DNA from: Heterotrichella gracilis
Lineage: Eukaryota > Sar > Xanthophyceae > Tribonematales > Xanthonemataceae
Direction of reading: 5' to 3'
Length of the DNA: 64,000 bases
Assembly (NCBI GenBank): GCA_032358255.1
Contig: JAULBX010002224.1
Span: forward strand, 248,001 to 312,000
Below the pieces are notes generated by a model. That model made no database searches. It was not told the origin of the DNA and saw nothing but the letters and a program-made list of their open reading frames with translations. Below are positions 45,728 to 58,776 of this stretch, in pieces; the first letter of the stretch is position 1; each line of letters opens with the position of its first letter. The translations under genes and the position numbers were made by a program.

Positions 45728-48700
45728 TCACACAGCAGGCTTCTTTAATGACCTGAACCCGCTGTACTCTGAAAAGTACGACTCGGTGCCCTCCCGCTTG
45801 TCTAGGTCCATGCCCTGGTGCCCCGTGGGGTTCTCCAGCTCAATACCCTGGATTGGGGTAAATGCCAGTGTGGACGAAAGCCCGTTGGTTGCGCCTGAGC
45901 TGCCAAAGAACTTTTGTTTGTACTTCTTTTGGGTCTTGGCGCTCAGCTTCTGTTTCGATTGCTGCGCGGTGATGCGCAGCCGCCCACTGCCCTCCTTGCC
46001 CAGCACTCCCAGGCCTGCAAGGAAGGGCACATTGTTTAGCGTGGAAGCATTTTTTGCTGTTGTGAAAGGGGGAACAGAAACGGCGCAGGTGGCTGATGAC
46101 ACGTGGATTGGACAGAGCCAGCAGGAGGGCAGTGACAATAACTTGAGACGTGCTGCGTGAAACATTATCACACTAGGGGCCAACAAGCACAGGTACCCAT
46201 GTGCTTAGCCGTGATGGGTTCCCTGTACAGCATGCCTGTATGCATGCATCTGGTATCATGAGCTCCTGGTCAACCTCGTGCTGTGCACACCTCGCATCTC
46301 CCTGCAAAATCAGCATGACACTGCCACCCCTCCCAAAACAATCATCCACCCACCTATAACCTCATCCCCATCTAGGAACTCCTCCTCGGGCTGGTTGAAG
46401 TTGACCCTGTTCACCGCCTTGCGCACGTCGGTGAGGCCATAGCGCTCCTGCACGGAGGGGCAGGCGGGGCGATGGTAAGCAAGCAGGGTGGGTGGGGAGG
46501 GAACAGGTGCGCCGGGGTGAGGCACGGCAGGAATGGGCCAAATGATCCAGTGACCAGGCTGCTGTCCTTGGTAATCATCCCCAATGACTGCACTGGGCAT
46601 CCCAGGACATGTACCATTTACTTGTTTTTTACAGCCGTTCCCCTGGGCAACACATCCTGCAGGTTGCGCATGACGTTAAGGTGCGCACAACTATGTACTC
46701 AGCTGCTAGCCATTTGTGTTGTTCAACACCACCCGCACCTTCATTTTCCTGTGCCTGCGCCCCCCTCGCCGCTTCTTGGGCTCCGCATCTGGCACCGGCA
46801 GCGGCTTGGCAGTCTTGGCGGGGGGCGGCTCCTGCCACTTTTCGATTTTCCGCTGCATTTCCTCCCGCATCTTCATGCCTGCGGCGCCCGAGGGGTCCTG
46901 CCCATATGCATCCACCCGCGCCAGCAGGGTGCACTTGGCGCCCACAAGCCGCGCTGCTCTGCCGCGCAGTCCAGGAGGGGTGGACTGGACGAGCTGCGAG
47001 TTGAAGATGAACCTGCGGTAACATGCAGAGGGTGAAAAGGCATGTGGCAATGCATCACCATCCACCACTATGGTGATATGGAAACATCATGTCACATGAT
47101 TCATGTGGCCGTGAACGTGCATGGCAATGGGCATATGTCACATGGGAGACCGGTCAGTGATATGCGACTGCCAGCTGGCTTCCCAAGAGCATTAAAATCT
47201 TGCACATTTCCCTAGACTGGCCCTGCTATCATGGGGCTATTGGCAATGCCGACTAAACAAGCACACAGTGAACTCGTGAGTTTGCTACACATGCATACGT
47301 GAAATGCACCTAGAACCATGACATGCTCTCAAACTTCATGGGTCATTAGGACCATATTGCAGTCAGCAACCCATCCAAGCACATACCCTTGATGAGGCTG
47401 CGCCGTGGATGTAGAAAACCCAGCTAGGTTTTTTCGCTTGGCGCCCAGCACTTGCACATTGCAGGCCGGCATTTTTGACAGGTTGGTCAGCCCCCCTGCC
47501 ACCCCCATGAGCTGAGCAGCAATCTCAGTGCCCACGCATTCCGACAGATTGGGCGCGATCTTGTGCATCTTCAACTGGACAAGCCTGGGTGCATGCATCA
47601 CAAAGTGTCAATCGCAATGCCACGGCAAGGGTCGGTGACACAGTGCGCATTTCACAAGAGCAGCTTTTGAATGGGATACCAATCCTGTGGAGAGGCTTTG
47701 GCGTGCGTGCAAATTTAAAGCAATGCGCAATGCCTGCATGTCCTACACACAGCAGGTGACAAGTACAGCACATGCATAGGTGTAGGCAATAGGATCGATA
47801 TGCAGAGCCATGCACTTGCACCCATGCATCTGCTCCTGCCCCATAACGGCTCCCCTGTCTTACATTACCATGCAATTGCACACCCATTCATGGTGTCGTG
47901 AGTGAGCCATGGACCATGAGTGCAATTTTCTGCAAAGGCTGGGTGCTAATCCAGCTACATTTGTGAAAATACATGCGATTAACCATAGGTTTCCTGCTCC
48001 AGTCCGCTATTCCCACCTGAGGATGAGCTTCTTGTCATCATCCAGCGCAAACTCCATGTCACACGCCGCCATGACCTTGCCCAAATCCTCCCCCCTCAGC
48101 TCCTTCCCGCTGGTGGTGGTGGCCGTCACTGTGACAACCATGATGGTGGCGGGAGGCAGGATGCTCTCCAGGTCCACAGTGGTCAGGTCCATCTCATTGC
48201 CCACTGTTTGCACCACCCGCGCGTACTCGATGGGGTTCTGCACCAGCGACTCCAGCTCGGGGAACTTGAGCTTGTACTTGTCCCGGATGAAGTTGTGCAC
48301 CACGATGATCTCGTTGTCGATGTCCACCGCCAGCTGGTTGCAGTCCACGAGCAGCCTGTGGTGGCGACAGGTGGCAGGTGATACGCGGGCCTTGGTAGCA
48401 CTGCCATGCCGCAGCAATAGGTACCACTACAGCCTAAAGCAGGGCGCTTGCTGCCATTCCTCATAGATTACGGCGGCAACAGGGTGGTGTGTTGCAAAGC
48501 AGCAGTGGTTGGGGTACGTACCTGTACACCGGGTCCTCTTCTGTGTTGCCAGTCCATGCCCTGTCATCCGCGTCATCGGGCCGATCCAGCATGGCCTTCA
48601 CTTCCTGATGGGAGGTGATACGCATGGCAGGCAATCAGTCTCACTTTGCTGGTAGCACAATGAGGATGTATATATGCAAACTGAGGTGCGCCTTACAGCC

Positions 48701-49146
48701 CAAGCAGGAAAGACTAGTGGAGCATAGCAGGAAGGGTTGGTGTCCCATAAGCGCTGCACAGCTCACACGCTTGAAGGTGGTTACACTCCAGTAACGCGGG
48801 AGTGAAGCTGGCAGTGAACATATGCAATGCACTCTCGAGCTTGGCTTCAAACTTACCCTCATGATGTTTTGGTATCGCTGCGTGGTTGTGAGCTTTGCAA
48901 CTGCCTCCAAGTTATCATAGTTAAGCTCTTCAATATCCTGCAAAACCTCCACAACTTATTAACACGCTCACTTCATATGGAAACAGCATGAAGACTGCTG
49001 ACAGTCAGCCTCAGCAATTGCTGCAGACAGCCATGCACACCCACCTCGTCGATTGCTTCTGTTTCCAAATCCTGTTGGTCCTCATCCTCGCTGATGTCTG
49101 ATAGTTCATCAAGGTCAGCGAGAAACGATTCCGCAAGAGTAGCCAT
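45728..49146 (-). CDS. PRP31: Pre-mRNA splicing factor PRP31
   Basis: PRP31 bridges U4/U6 and U5 in the tri-snRNP. Eight exons close in frame (485 aa): 49045-49146, 48857-48937, 48522-48604, 48017-48355, 47387-47584, 46739-47012, 46354-46447, 45728-46014 (high to low). The start MATLAESFLADLDELSD is acidic. The NOSIC/Nop region includes LLVDCNQLAVDIDNEIIVVH and IAPNLSECVGTEIAAQLMGV, which binds the 15.5K protein and RNA. Then GFIFNSQLVQSTPPGLRGRA, EKWQEPPPAKTAKPLP, the basic KKRRGGRRHRKMK, and a C-terminal SSGATNGLSSTLAFTPIQGI ending YFSEYSGF. Length and order match human PRPF31 and plant STA1-associated PRP31. Confidence 0.95.
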
Positions 49147-50289
49147 TGTCACTACCCTGCCTGGCCCCTCAAAAGGCAGCTCCCCCAAAGGCTTGCAGTA
49201 ACTGAATCTTATTGCTGTGTATCCGTGTGCTGTTTCAGCCCTCAGCACGTTGAGTGCAGATAAAGCTGTCTTATTACCAACCGTTTTCTGGTATTGGAAC
49301 CTGCCCAGCAGTATCAATCAAAGTTCAGAAGCACTCTCTCCTTTGTCCCCCAGTGCAGCGCAGCAGGCTATATGCATGCATACGTTTAGCAGACCTGGGA
49401 GTGTCCTGAGAAATACAGCGGGTGAGTTTGTCGTCTGCTTTGCGCTTGCATTACATTAAACAAGTGGGGCGTCCGTTGATAGGTATGCTGTTTGGCTTAT
49501 TTGGGTGATGGGCAAACGTTTACGCAAGAGGTATGTCATGAATGGGATCACGGGGAGGAAGATGCGAGTGCACTTAGTAGAGCTCGCTAGGGTTGATGGA
49601 TGAGCAGCCACCAAGGCATAGAGGCGTTTAAAAACACCACGAAAATTGGTACCCTGTTACTCTCCTCCAAGCATGGGCTCAGTTGGGAAGCGAACAACTG
49701 AGATTATTATGGCGGGAATACTGTTTCACTGCCTGAACCAGCATGTTCCCTCCTTGCCCAAACAATCTAGATCCAAATATATCTTTATTGTAGTGTTGTA
49801 AAGCAGGTCCACGCAGCTGAGTTTTTGGGTGCCAATGTGCTATGCATGCATGCACTTGCATTTGCATGCATTGCATTTGTCCTGTAAAGGTGTCGTTTTC
49901 TACTAACTAGCCGTCTTAGGTATTCTTGATCCTCACCCATTATTCTTCATGTCTGATTATATGCTATGCTGAAATACTGTTGCATTTTTCAGTAGCGAGA
50001 CCGATATTGGGCCCGAAGCATAAGTGCCTGGAAGTCGAGCTGGGCTTCGTTGCTTCAGCTTTCCGTTCCCAAGCAAAGGCCCACTTATTCGAAATTAACA
50101 CAAAGTAACGTAAACTCACAACTGGGCATTCGATTACCTTGTGCGTTGCTATAGGTCGAGCCTTGTGCAACACCTGCTGGGCTCGTGGGCATTGGTATTG
50201 AATGCATATGGACATGTGTGCCCTCAGACCAACAAGCTGAAGTTGAGCACTGTTCCGCTCGGCACTTGTTTGACAAGTAGCAGTTGAAG
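49147..50289. other. Divergent intergenic region, no supported gene
   Basis: This lies between the PRP31 start and the start of the membrane protein gene, so it should contain both promoters. A run of TGCATGCATGCA-like sequence occurs near 49840-49880. No gene is visible. Confidence 0.45.
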
Positions 50290-52286
50290 ATGGCTTGGCT
50301 CAGCTTCCATACTTGCATACACATTTGTGTTTTGGGTACGATACTGCTAGTCGTGACAGAATGCAACGGTCTCATGCAGCCCCCACAAACTCAGTTTGGC
50401 AACAGGCGAGTCTTGCTACAAGCAAACAGCTCATTCCCCGGCCAAGGCGAGGATCTCACGTCTGCGCCTGTCAACTCTTTGGCCACGATAATTGTGGCGG
50501 ACACTCTTTCGATTGTCAGTGGCAAAGGGCTGATTCCGCTCACACCCAACTTCACCCAAGCACACCAATCTGTCATCCAAGACTTCTACAAGACGCTCTC
50601 CGCAACAAGCTACATACCTTTCCTGGCCAAAGTGGGTGTGGTTGTTGCACTTGAAGTTGCTGTTGACAAAACTGTAACCTTCCACCTATATACACTCAGG
50701 TAGCCACATGCACTGTGCCTGACCCTATGGTACCACAGCCATGCATGCTCAACCGCCACCCTTATTCATATGTAGGTGCTGGCTTTTGGACAGGACACTG
50801 TCAACAGTGAGGTATGCGCAACTGGGTTTGATCACCTTTCAGTGCATTGGGCAAGTGAGACATGGTCTTGCACTCACTGTCTGTCTCAAATTCTTGCTGG
50901 TTACCTGAAAATGGTGTGCAGGTTCAGGTTGTCACCAGGCTCTTTGTTGAACGTCTAGCCAACGCATCATTCAGCCGTATGAACTCTACATATGATCTCA
51001 GTGACACGTATCGTCGCAAGATGGCACTTCTTGGCTTCAACGTCCACCTGAGGGAGGTTAGCAACAACGTGCTGGGCAGCATCCCAGATGTAAGCAGTTG
51101 GGGCACGCAGCAGATGTATGATTACTTTCCCTTGGTCCCAACCATACCTTTGGCAGAGCCACCAGACAACAGCCAAGCTCAGCCAGCAGGCCCAGGAAAC
51201 CTCATGGCGCTGCCTACCAACTTGACGCTGTTGAACATCACACTGCAGCTGGTGGGCGACGCAGCGCTCCCCTTCACTGGTGAAAAACAGAGCACGGTGT
51301 TGTCAGCACTCTCAATAGCCCTAACAGCGAGCGGAGTGCGCGCTGTCCACATTGCCGCGTTCACTGTGAAGGACAGCACAGGCGCAGTTGCAGGGTTCTC
51401 AAGTTCAGTTGAGCCAGGAACCCAAAGTGGGGCACAGAACCCAGCCCTGCTTCCCGGACCAGTGCCTGGCGACCCCAATGCTGCACAAGTGGTACTGCAG
51501 GTAGGTGGTGGTTTTGCATGTCTGGCCATTGGAATGTAAGCAAGGGGGAACCCATGGTACAGCAACCCTAAACCCTAAACGCTGACTCGTGCACCAGTCA
51601 ACCTTGCACAGCTTGCGCGCAAACGATTTTGTTAGTACTGTTTTCTGAATGCATGTACCAGTGTACTGGTCCACCATGCATGTACTGTGGTACTGCAGGT
51701 TGTGCTGGGTGTCAGCAAGGGGCAAACAGTCAACCCACAGGTGTTCATTGTGGGATTGTCCTCGGTGCAGCAGATACTGGCCGGCAGCAACCTTTCAGTA
51801 AAGGTGAACTACCTTGGCGGCGACATCCAGGTGTCTGGCCAAGGTGGCACCCCACAGCAAGCCAACGCAACCACCACTGGGACACAGCCACAGCAATCTG
51901 GTGACTCCTCGGACACTACCTCGGACACTACCGCCATCCTTGCCGTCACATTGGGTGTGGGCATCCCTTTGATCCTGTTGGCCATCTTTGCTGTAGTGAT
52001 GTACTGGCACCACAGGGACAGGTCTCATCACCGCGAGGCAATCACACACAAGACATCACCCTCCACTATACCCAACCCCTTCAGGGAGTGGGCAGCCTAC
52101 CCAGAGTGCACTACTTCCGAGTGCAACTTCTCAGACAACCGCTTCAATCGGCAGGTGGATATGCAGGCGATGCCGGGCATGATTGGGAGGACCAGCACTG
52201 AGGCCAAGCAATCGCACCTGGACCTATCTCAGCGGGTTGAATTCTTGAATCAGATTCTCCAAAAGTTCCAAGGCACTGGTCAATGA
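50290..52286 (+). CDS. Orphan type I membrane glycoprotein-like protein
   Basis: I do not recognise the family. Exons 50290-50631, 50776-50811, 50922-51500 and 51699-52286 each hold whole codons and give 514 aa. The N-terminus is a signal peptide (HICVLGTILLVVTECNG). The long outer part is rich in Ser, Thr and Pro with several N-glycosylation sequons (NSSF, NFTQ, NASF, NSTY, NLTLLNIT) and repeated beta-like segments. One transmembrane helix (AILAVTLGVGIPLILLAIFA) is followed by a His/Arg-rich stop and a 95-residue cytoplasmic tail. It resembles an adhesion or sensing surface protein by design only. An alternative first exon end near 50698 is possible. Confidence 0.7.
51489..51700 (+). repeat. 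Intron flanked by exact 14-nt duplication
   Basis: GTGGTACTGCAGGT occurs at 51489-51502 (across the donor) and at 51687-51700 (across the acceptor) of the 198-nt intron 51501-51698. Between them, 51564-51580 carries AACCCTAAACCCTAAAC, a plant-type telomere repeat. The pattern is what insertion or duplication of an intron would leave. Confidence 0.9.
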
Positions 52287-53471
52287 GGAAACAGCGTGGC
52301 TGAAACGTTAAAGCGTATGCAAGGGTGGCATTGAGTGCCACTGCAGTAGCAACAAACAGGGTCTAATCAGATGCGCATGCAGGTTAAATATGCCAGCAAC
52401 AGTCAGCACTTAAAATCAACCTGACGTCCCAGCAGGACTTCAGTTTTGATTTAGCAGACTCAGGCAATGCCATTAGTGAGTAGTGAAGTCACTAGTCGTA
52501 GTCAGCACCCATCGGGTGATTCACCAGTAGAATCATGCTTTGCATCTTGCCAAGCAGTGGGCTGGCCAGATCTTCAGATCATCAGGATGGTTGACCATTT
52601 GTTCATTAAATGAAATTTTGTTCTTTCAATGAATCAGTTTAGATCTGGTCAGAATTTTGTGTGCCGCAGCATTTGACTCTCCAGTATACTGTATGCCCTT
52701 AGAAGGTCATTTGAACTCATGCAATAAAGTTAATTCATAGTGCTAGTTCACACGAATATTGTGCGTCCTCTTTTCTACTTTCTTTCAAAGAGTCTGAGGT
52801 CCATGCGGTACAACCTGCAGCTGCCACGACTGATACTCTTGCAGTCACTCTGCCAATAACTGAGACAATAGTGTACCAGTGGCTCCAGAATAATAGCGGC
52901 TGCTCCATCACGGCCCATGGATGCAGCATAAGTAAACTTAAGAGACTTTGTAACATCTCTGGTTGTGACGGGTGGAGGTAGGATTTTCACTGCCTGTCCT
53001 AAAGCCACAATATTCCCCTGTATACAAGATCATATTGAGGGTGATTGGTCACCATTACACTAGTGGCTGGCAGTGTCATTACCTTTTATTATGTGGTGAT
53101 CAACGCAACCACTGATAGGCACATTATTGCTGCAGCACCTACTGCGCGTTCTATTGCCCACTGGCATTGCAAGGGGGGAGTAAGCCTGAATTGAACTAAA
53201 AAGCCCTGGTTGGCCAACTCTAAAAACCCTCACCCCTCCACAAAAAATATATCTCTACACAGATGAAACTCAGTGACTGTTCAGTAGGGTCACCGCGTCA
53301 CCCGGGACAGTGTTGGCTTATCCACCCATTTATGATGGCCAGTTGTCACTACCAGCAATTTGCTAGGGCTGTACTGTCAGTAATTGCCCTAGGAAGCCAA
53401 CAGATGTGAACTGGACCTTCTGCTCATGGCATACCCTCGCGCGCGTTGTCCCCACAGCGGCTCACTCATCA
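52287..53471. other. Convergent intergenic region, no supported gene
   Basis: This should hold the 3' ends of the membrane protein and hydrolase genes. The ORF at 52735-53008 (minus) has no domain. No RNA gene is recognised. Confidence 0.45.
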
Positions 53472-56104
53472 TCATGTTGCCTTGGCTGCAATGAAGTCAG
53501 CAATAGCATCCAAGCCCTCGTAGCTGCGTTTGCCTAGCACAGGTGCAAAGCAGGGGAAGCAGTGAATCTGATTGATGCCCACGTCAGCTGTCACCTCCAC
53601 ACCAGCTCGCTGAGCAGAAGCAATGAACTCCTGAATCTCCTCCCACAACAGCTCAGCATCACCTGCACCGATCAGCGAGCGATAAATACCAAATCAATGA
53701 CAGAATGAGCACACTTACCATACCGCGGTAGAGTTTCTAGGCATTGCGTCGTGCAACATGCTGAGAGGTTTCACGTGCAAATGTACAGCATACATGGGTG
53801 CACTGCACACACTGCATGCTACTGCTCAGTTCCAATATGCAGTGCATACATGAACTACCAACAGATTTCCCCTCGATTTGTGCCTGCACCTGTGCTCAAA
53901 CATTTCACCCAGTGTGCACATCATCCTTTTGGATGCCATCAAAATCGCACGCTCACCTGCCGACACAAACATGGGTGGAAGCCCCCTGAGCTCCGCTTTC
54001 ATAGGCGCCACCAGCGGGTCGTTGAACTTCATAGAGTCCAGCTGCACATACAGCAGCGACCACAGCGCGGAGTTGACCTCAAACAGCATGTCGGGATTGT
54101 ACTTGATGAAGGAGTTGTGCTCACGCCCAGGGTCCGCCCAGGGAGAAATGGCCACCAGTGCCTTGGGGAGGGGGATCCCTGGGTACTCGTTTCGGAGCTG
54201 GAGGAGCGCGGCAATGGCCAGGTTGCCGCCTGCGCTGTCGCCGCCTGCACGCATTGGCATGAAATACGCCTCAGATGGTAGTATTACATGTGTAAATGAA
54301 GTGTGTCAAGGGCGGTGGTGGATGAACGCTATTTGCAGGCTGGAAATGTCAACCAAGGACTTGCAGGATGCCTTGTGTACTGCTGTAACTGCGCTGTGCA
54401 TTTGCTGCTTAACATCACGCAGTTTGCAGGCCATGCAGCAAAACAATGTGATTTACTACCGTGTAAACTCATGAGCAGCATCATGTCATCAGTGTGAACG
54501 CCCGATCGGCATGATCAATGCGCAGGGCTGCGCTGACAAGCCCACTATTTGCAGAGGATTCCCCAACCTTCAAGGCAGTAAAATAACAACGAGAACAATA
54601 CTTGCACGGGGAAAATATATATAAACCTGGTTCATATACCAAACCTGGTTATATACCAGGTTTATATAGTAACAGCCCTGATACTGATTATTCAATTCGA
54701 TTACTTTAAAATTCAATCTGATATACATTTTCAAATTGCATGTCAGGCCCTTATTAAGTCTGAGGTGGAAAAACAATTCCGCGCCAACGCGCCAAATTTG
54801 AATCTGCATTCGTTCAAAGGGCAATTTCATTCCCGCTCAGGGCGATGCATGGCACTGTACTGGTACATGCAGGGCGGATGCCATCAGCCTGAGCATTGTT
54901 GTAGGCGGTCTTCAGCTTTCTCGTGCTTAAATTTTGGAGAATTTGCGGGAGCCTATATTCCCGTGATGTATTTTTTCCAACTATAAATCGCTGGCCACAG
55001 AACCATGGGTATCCAGTGGTTGGCGAGGGTGGACATTACGCATCAACCACCATGTTGTGCCGCACCAATGCCGCACCAATGAGTATGGGCACCTCCGGCT
55101 CCTTGTCCTTCAGCCACTGGTAGGCTTGCACCACCTCCTCCAGCGCCGCAGGGTAGGGGTTCTCGGGCGCCAGGCTGTACCCCACTGCCAGCACCTCCAG
55201 CTGCAGGTGGTGCCTCACCCTGAGCGACGTGATGAGGCTCTTAAAGGTGGGCATGTAGAGCAGCGGGGACCCCGAGACAAAGCCGCCACCTGTAGGTGAG
55301 GCGGGTGCTGTCAAGGCAAGGGTGAGTGAGCGTTGTGCACGCAGCGGGTGAGCGCCAAGTCAGCATGACGGGAGCAAGGAGGGTGATCGTGGCGAGGAGG
55401 TCTGACATAAACTCAAATTGTAAATTATGTCAAAAAATTCAGGTGTTGCTGGTTGCTCAGATTGGGTTGAGCCATTGCATGCATACACGCATGCATTGCA
55501 GGGTGCTGGCAAACAAGACATGCGGGTATGCAACTCCTGATGGGTTTGCGTTTGGAACACACCATGCACGTATAGGAGCACACAGCGTGGTTTCCCGGTG
55601 TGTGGAGGAGTATCACCAGCAATCCAGTAGCTGTTTCTGCCAGGCTTCCCAGGCACATCTGGGACGGCATGCACTCGGTACCCTTGTGTTTGGCTGGGCT
55701 TGAGGGCTCGTCTCTCCACCAAACGGGTTCTCCTGCACAGTAAGTACGTAAACACTCATATCCCCTGCTGCAACAGTGAGACTGAGGCCACAATCGTTGC
55801 ACAGACCATACCTTCGTTTATCAGCAATGTCCCCAGTAGAGATCATGATCCTGACCAGTGCTATCCGCAGCTCCTCTTGGAGGCTCCACTTTGAAGCGTC
55901 CCAGTTATGGGGGTAGAGATCTACTAGCCAGGAGTAGACAGCAGCCCCGAAGTCCCTGAACGGCAGAAGTGGCAGCAACAGAAGGGCAGCCCTCCTGGTA
56001 ATGATGATTGCGAACACAACCACGATCCTTGCAACCGTCGGCAGCAGATACACGGCAACCTGAACAGCCTTGGGTAGGTAAGGCATCAGGCTGGATAGGA
56101 GCAT
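53472..56104 (-). CDS. Membrane-anchored alpha/beta hydrolase (HSL family)
   Basis: This serine hydrolase belongs to the hormone-sensitive-lipase group (abhydrolase_3), whose members cleave esters of lipids, steroids or small acyl groups. Five exons close in frame (384 aa): 55812-56104, 55563-55732, 55077-55289, 53957-54244, 53472-53662 (high to low). An N-terminal hydrophobic helix (VAVYLLPTVARIVVVFAIII) should anchor it. The oxyanion motif VHGGGF is split by an intron (LLYVHG / GGFVSGS). The nucleophile lies in GGDSAGGN, Asp probably in VSAGDAELL, and His in QIHCFPCF, so the triad looks complete. The start ATG at 56102-56104 was preferred to an upstream GTG. The substrate is unknown. Confidence 0.88.
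54618..54668. repeat. AT-rich palindromic hairpin in hydrolase intron
   Basis: TATATAAACCTGGT (54618-54631) and its exact reverse complement (54655-54668) flank a third copy of the AAACCTGGT core at 54641-54649. It lies in the intron between the exons at 55077-55289 and 53957-54244. Confidence 0.7.
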
Positions 56105-58776
56105 GGTGACGGTATGTCCCACTATATGGGACGGTGCGCAAACACCTCAACGAGGCAAGGTCTGCATGCTGCAGCGCGCTGCGAAACGGCGCACGGAAAA
56201 CGCAAACGCGTGTGTTGGGCTAGCAGTAGTATTTCTTGCAAGCTATCTACGGAACCTCTTCGCCAAGCGCTACAAAGTAGGTGCCTAGCAGCCACACAAA
56301 GGCCTACTTGTGCAGTCCAAGTGGCAGGCATTCTAGGCTATCATAAAACTTAGAGGGGAGGAACAACTCCAAGCAATCGTGACTGCAGCCAGAATAGCAG
56401 CTTCCTTAGGAATACATACCTAGACTTATGCCCAACCTAACCATTGCGGCCAAAACGCGCTAGGTCTGTAGCCGACGACCACTTTATGGCTGCGGCATCA
56501 ACTGGCATGCCTGCTGCTACGCAAGATACAGGCCCATATATATCATATGTGTCGTTTTACTGCAACTGGGTTTCTTTCAGACGTTGTTGGCTAGCAGTGC
56601 ACAGGTTTAGCAAGTGCATGCATGACTGACCTCCTGGGCTAGAAAGCGGCCAACTGCAAAGGGACTTGTGTCTTGCTGCAAAACTTTGGTACCGAAAAAA
56701 AACTTATATTAGTTGTGCAAATTGTATAAAAGTTTAAAAGTGTAAGCTACCAGGACTGCCTCTTGGTAGCGGGGGGTGAGGATTGCATGGCGGGTGGCCA
56801 CCAATAGTGGGTTCACCCCGCGCGCTTGTATATCAGTGGCGCAATAAGTAAGCTGCCAGACACAATTAATCCAATCCCAACCAATCTTATCATCCTGTAT
56901 CTGTGACAAGCGTTGTGTGCATATGCTTGCCAACCAACATCTGCTTGTGACTGCTGTACCCATGTCTCACCAAATAACACATCGTTGGTGCCCCAAATAG
57001 CAGGGGTACACATTTCAGGTTCTAGGGGTGCGTTGGGTATGCAGCACAATTATAAATTTTCAGCATCACATCAAAAATGGCAATGCGCAGGATTCACCTG
57101 GCAAAATGCCCTGCAGGGGTGGTACTCAAATGCAAAAGTGGGGTAGCTTTGCAGACGGGAGCATGGAGCATCACATCACCCCTCAATCTTGGGGTTGCAA
57201 TGACGTATCAGCAACCATGGACTGTTTTCTGACAGCGCCGTGTCATCTCAATTCCGCAGCTGTACTGATTGCCTAGATTGGATCCATCAAATCCCCAGCC
57301 CAACCACTGATGATCCAAGGGCTGTGCAACCTTCTAGCCCTGTGGCATGGCAGCAACAGTTGATGGCCATTGCAGGTCAATAAGCAGCCACAGCAAGTGC
57401 GCCCAGGGATTCCCCAGAGCTTGCGCCACAAATGGACCAGCGCCAGCAATGGTGAGGGTGACTTCTCTACCCACACCTTGTCAAAGCACCCAGTCTTTGC
57501 CATTGCATGCATATGCCCCATTCTTGCAACTTGGGCTGGTAGCGCCCGTCCCTTTCAGCTTATAGGAGGGCCCTTGCGCCATTGTAAACCCCAGGAGATC
57601 TTGTCGACCTTTCATGCCAGGTCTCAGGCCGCACGTCATTTTGGCGTGATTGGCTTCCATGCCAATCCTTGCTGACTGGCGGAGGCCAAGCGGAGCGCCT
57701 GGAGCACGGTCAGTCAGCAAAGAAATTTGCCCATGCTGTTTGCCTAGCACAACATGGAGGGCACGTGGGTACCCATAATGCCCCACCCCCTTACCCCTCC
57801 TCCAGATTTGTGCTCGCACATGTGACAGGCAGTCGCAGGTGCAGATATATTGCCATGCACAACTGCGTCACCCACAATGCCGTGCCATGGTCCCGCTGAT
57901 ATTGAATGTGTACACACGGCCTCAACACAGATTCGTTGAGAACCAGGTTTACTGATTCACAAGCATTCGCTGACAGCCGTGCAGCATTAGCTTCAAATGG
58001 TTAACAATGGCCATTGCATGCATATCTTGCAATAATGTCCCCACACCTCATTTTTTGGCAACTGTGCTGCAAGGAGCCTCAGGCTGGCATCATGCATGGG
58101 CGTGCGATCAGTCCAGAGTTGTCCCCATGTGTGTTGTGATCATAACAAACTTAAGGCGGAGGGGCTTGCATGGCATGATTTTGCTTCTAAATAAATGGCT
58201 ATCGAAATTATCCTCTGATAAAAAAAGTCCTTGGTGATCAGCTCTCGAAGCCAGGCATGCAGCTGCAGCAGTATGTACAAGGTCATGACAGTGGGCCATC
58301 ATGATGTGCACATATGTGCACATACGACCGTGCTCCTCCCGCCGCGTGGCGAGCGCGCAGCGTGCACGTGGTAGTTCATGGGCCATGTGGAAAGGATCCA
58401 GCGTGGGAACTTTGAAGGTCCACCCCCACCCGAAACGCTTGCGCGGGGCTGGCAGCTTGTGATACATAAGCTGCCAGCTTTGCGAGTCGACTTCAAAACC
58501 TCCCACCTTTGCCACTTTTTTGCACTGCAGGCTGCATCGAGTAATAAGCTGTCTGTTGCGCCGACGAACTTCGCCCAGTCAAGTCAGCGCCAACGTCCGC
58601 CCTGAGGCTCAAACAAGGTACAGCTCAAGCACACATGCCTGCAGTAACGTATTCAAACTTAGCTCACGGAAGAAGCACTGGACGTCGACAGGCTAGCTCA
58701 CAAGCAGCTTTCCCTTGTAGGTACCTCAATTGCCTCCAACCCTTGCAGGGTCACCTGGGTCAGGGACACAGACAGG
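56105..58776. other. Divergent intergenic region, 2.7 kb, no supported gene
   Basis: This lies between the hydrolase start and the secreted Cys-rich gene. Several open frames occur (for example 57481-57819 and 58108-58515, both minus) but none has a domain, signal or splice-consistent partner. An 11-bp inverted repeat GCTGGCAGCTT / AAGCTGCCAGC surrounds about 58448-58477. A hidden small or noncoding gene cannot be excluded. Confidence 0.4.

Noticed and set aside
57481-57819. 112-aa minus-strand ORF in the 2.7-kb divergent gap
   Set aside because: No domain or signal, no exon with matching phase; kept only as a gap note.
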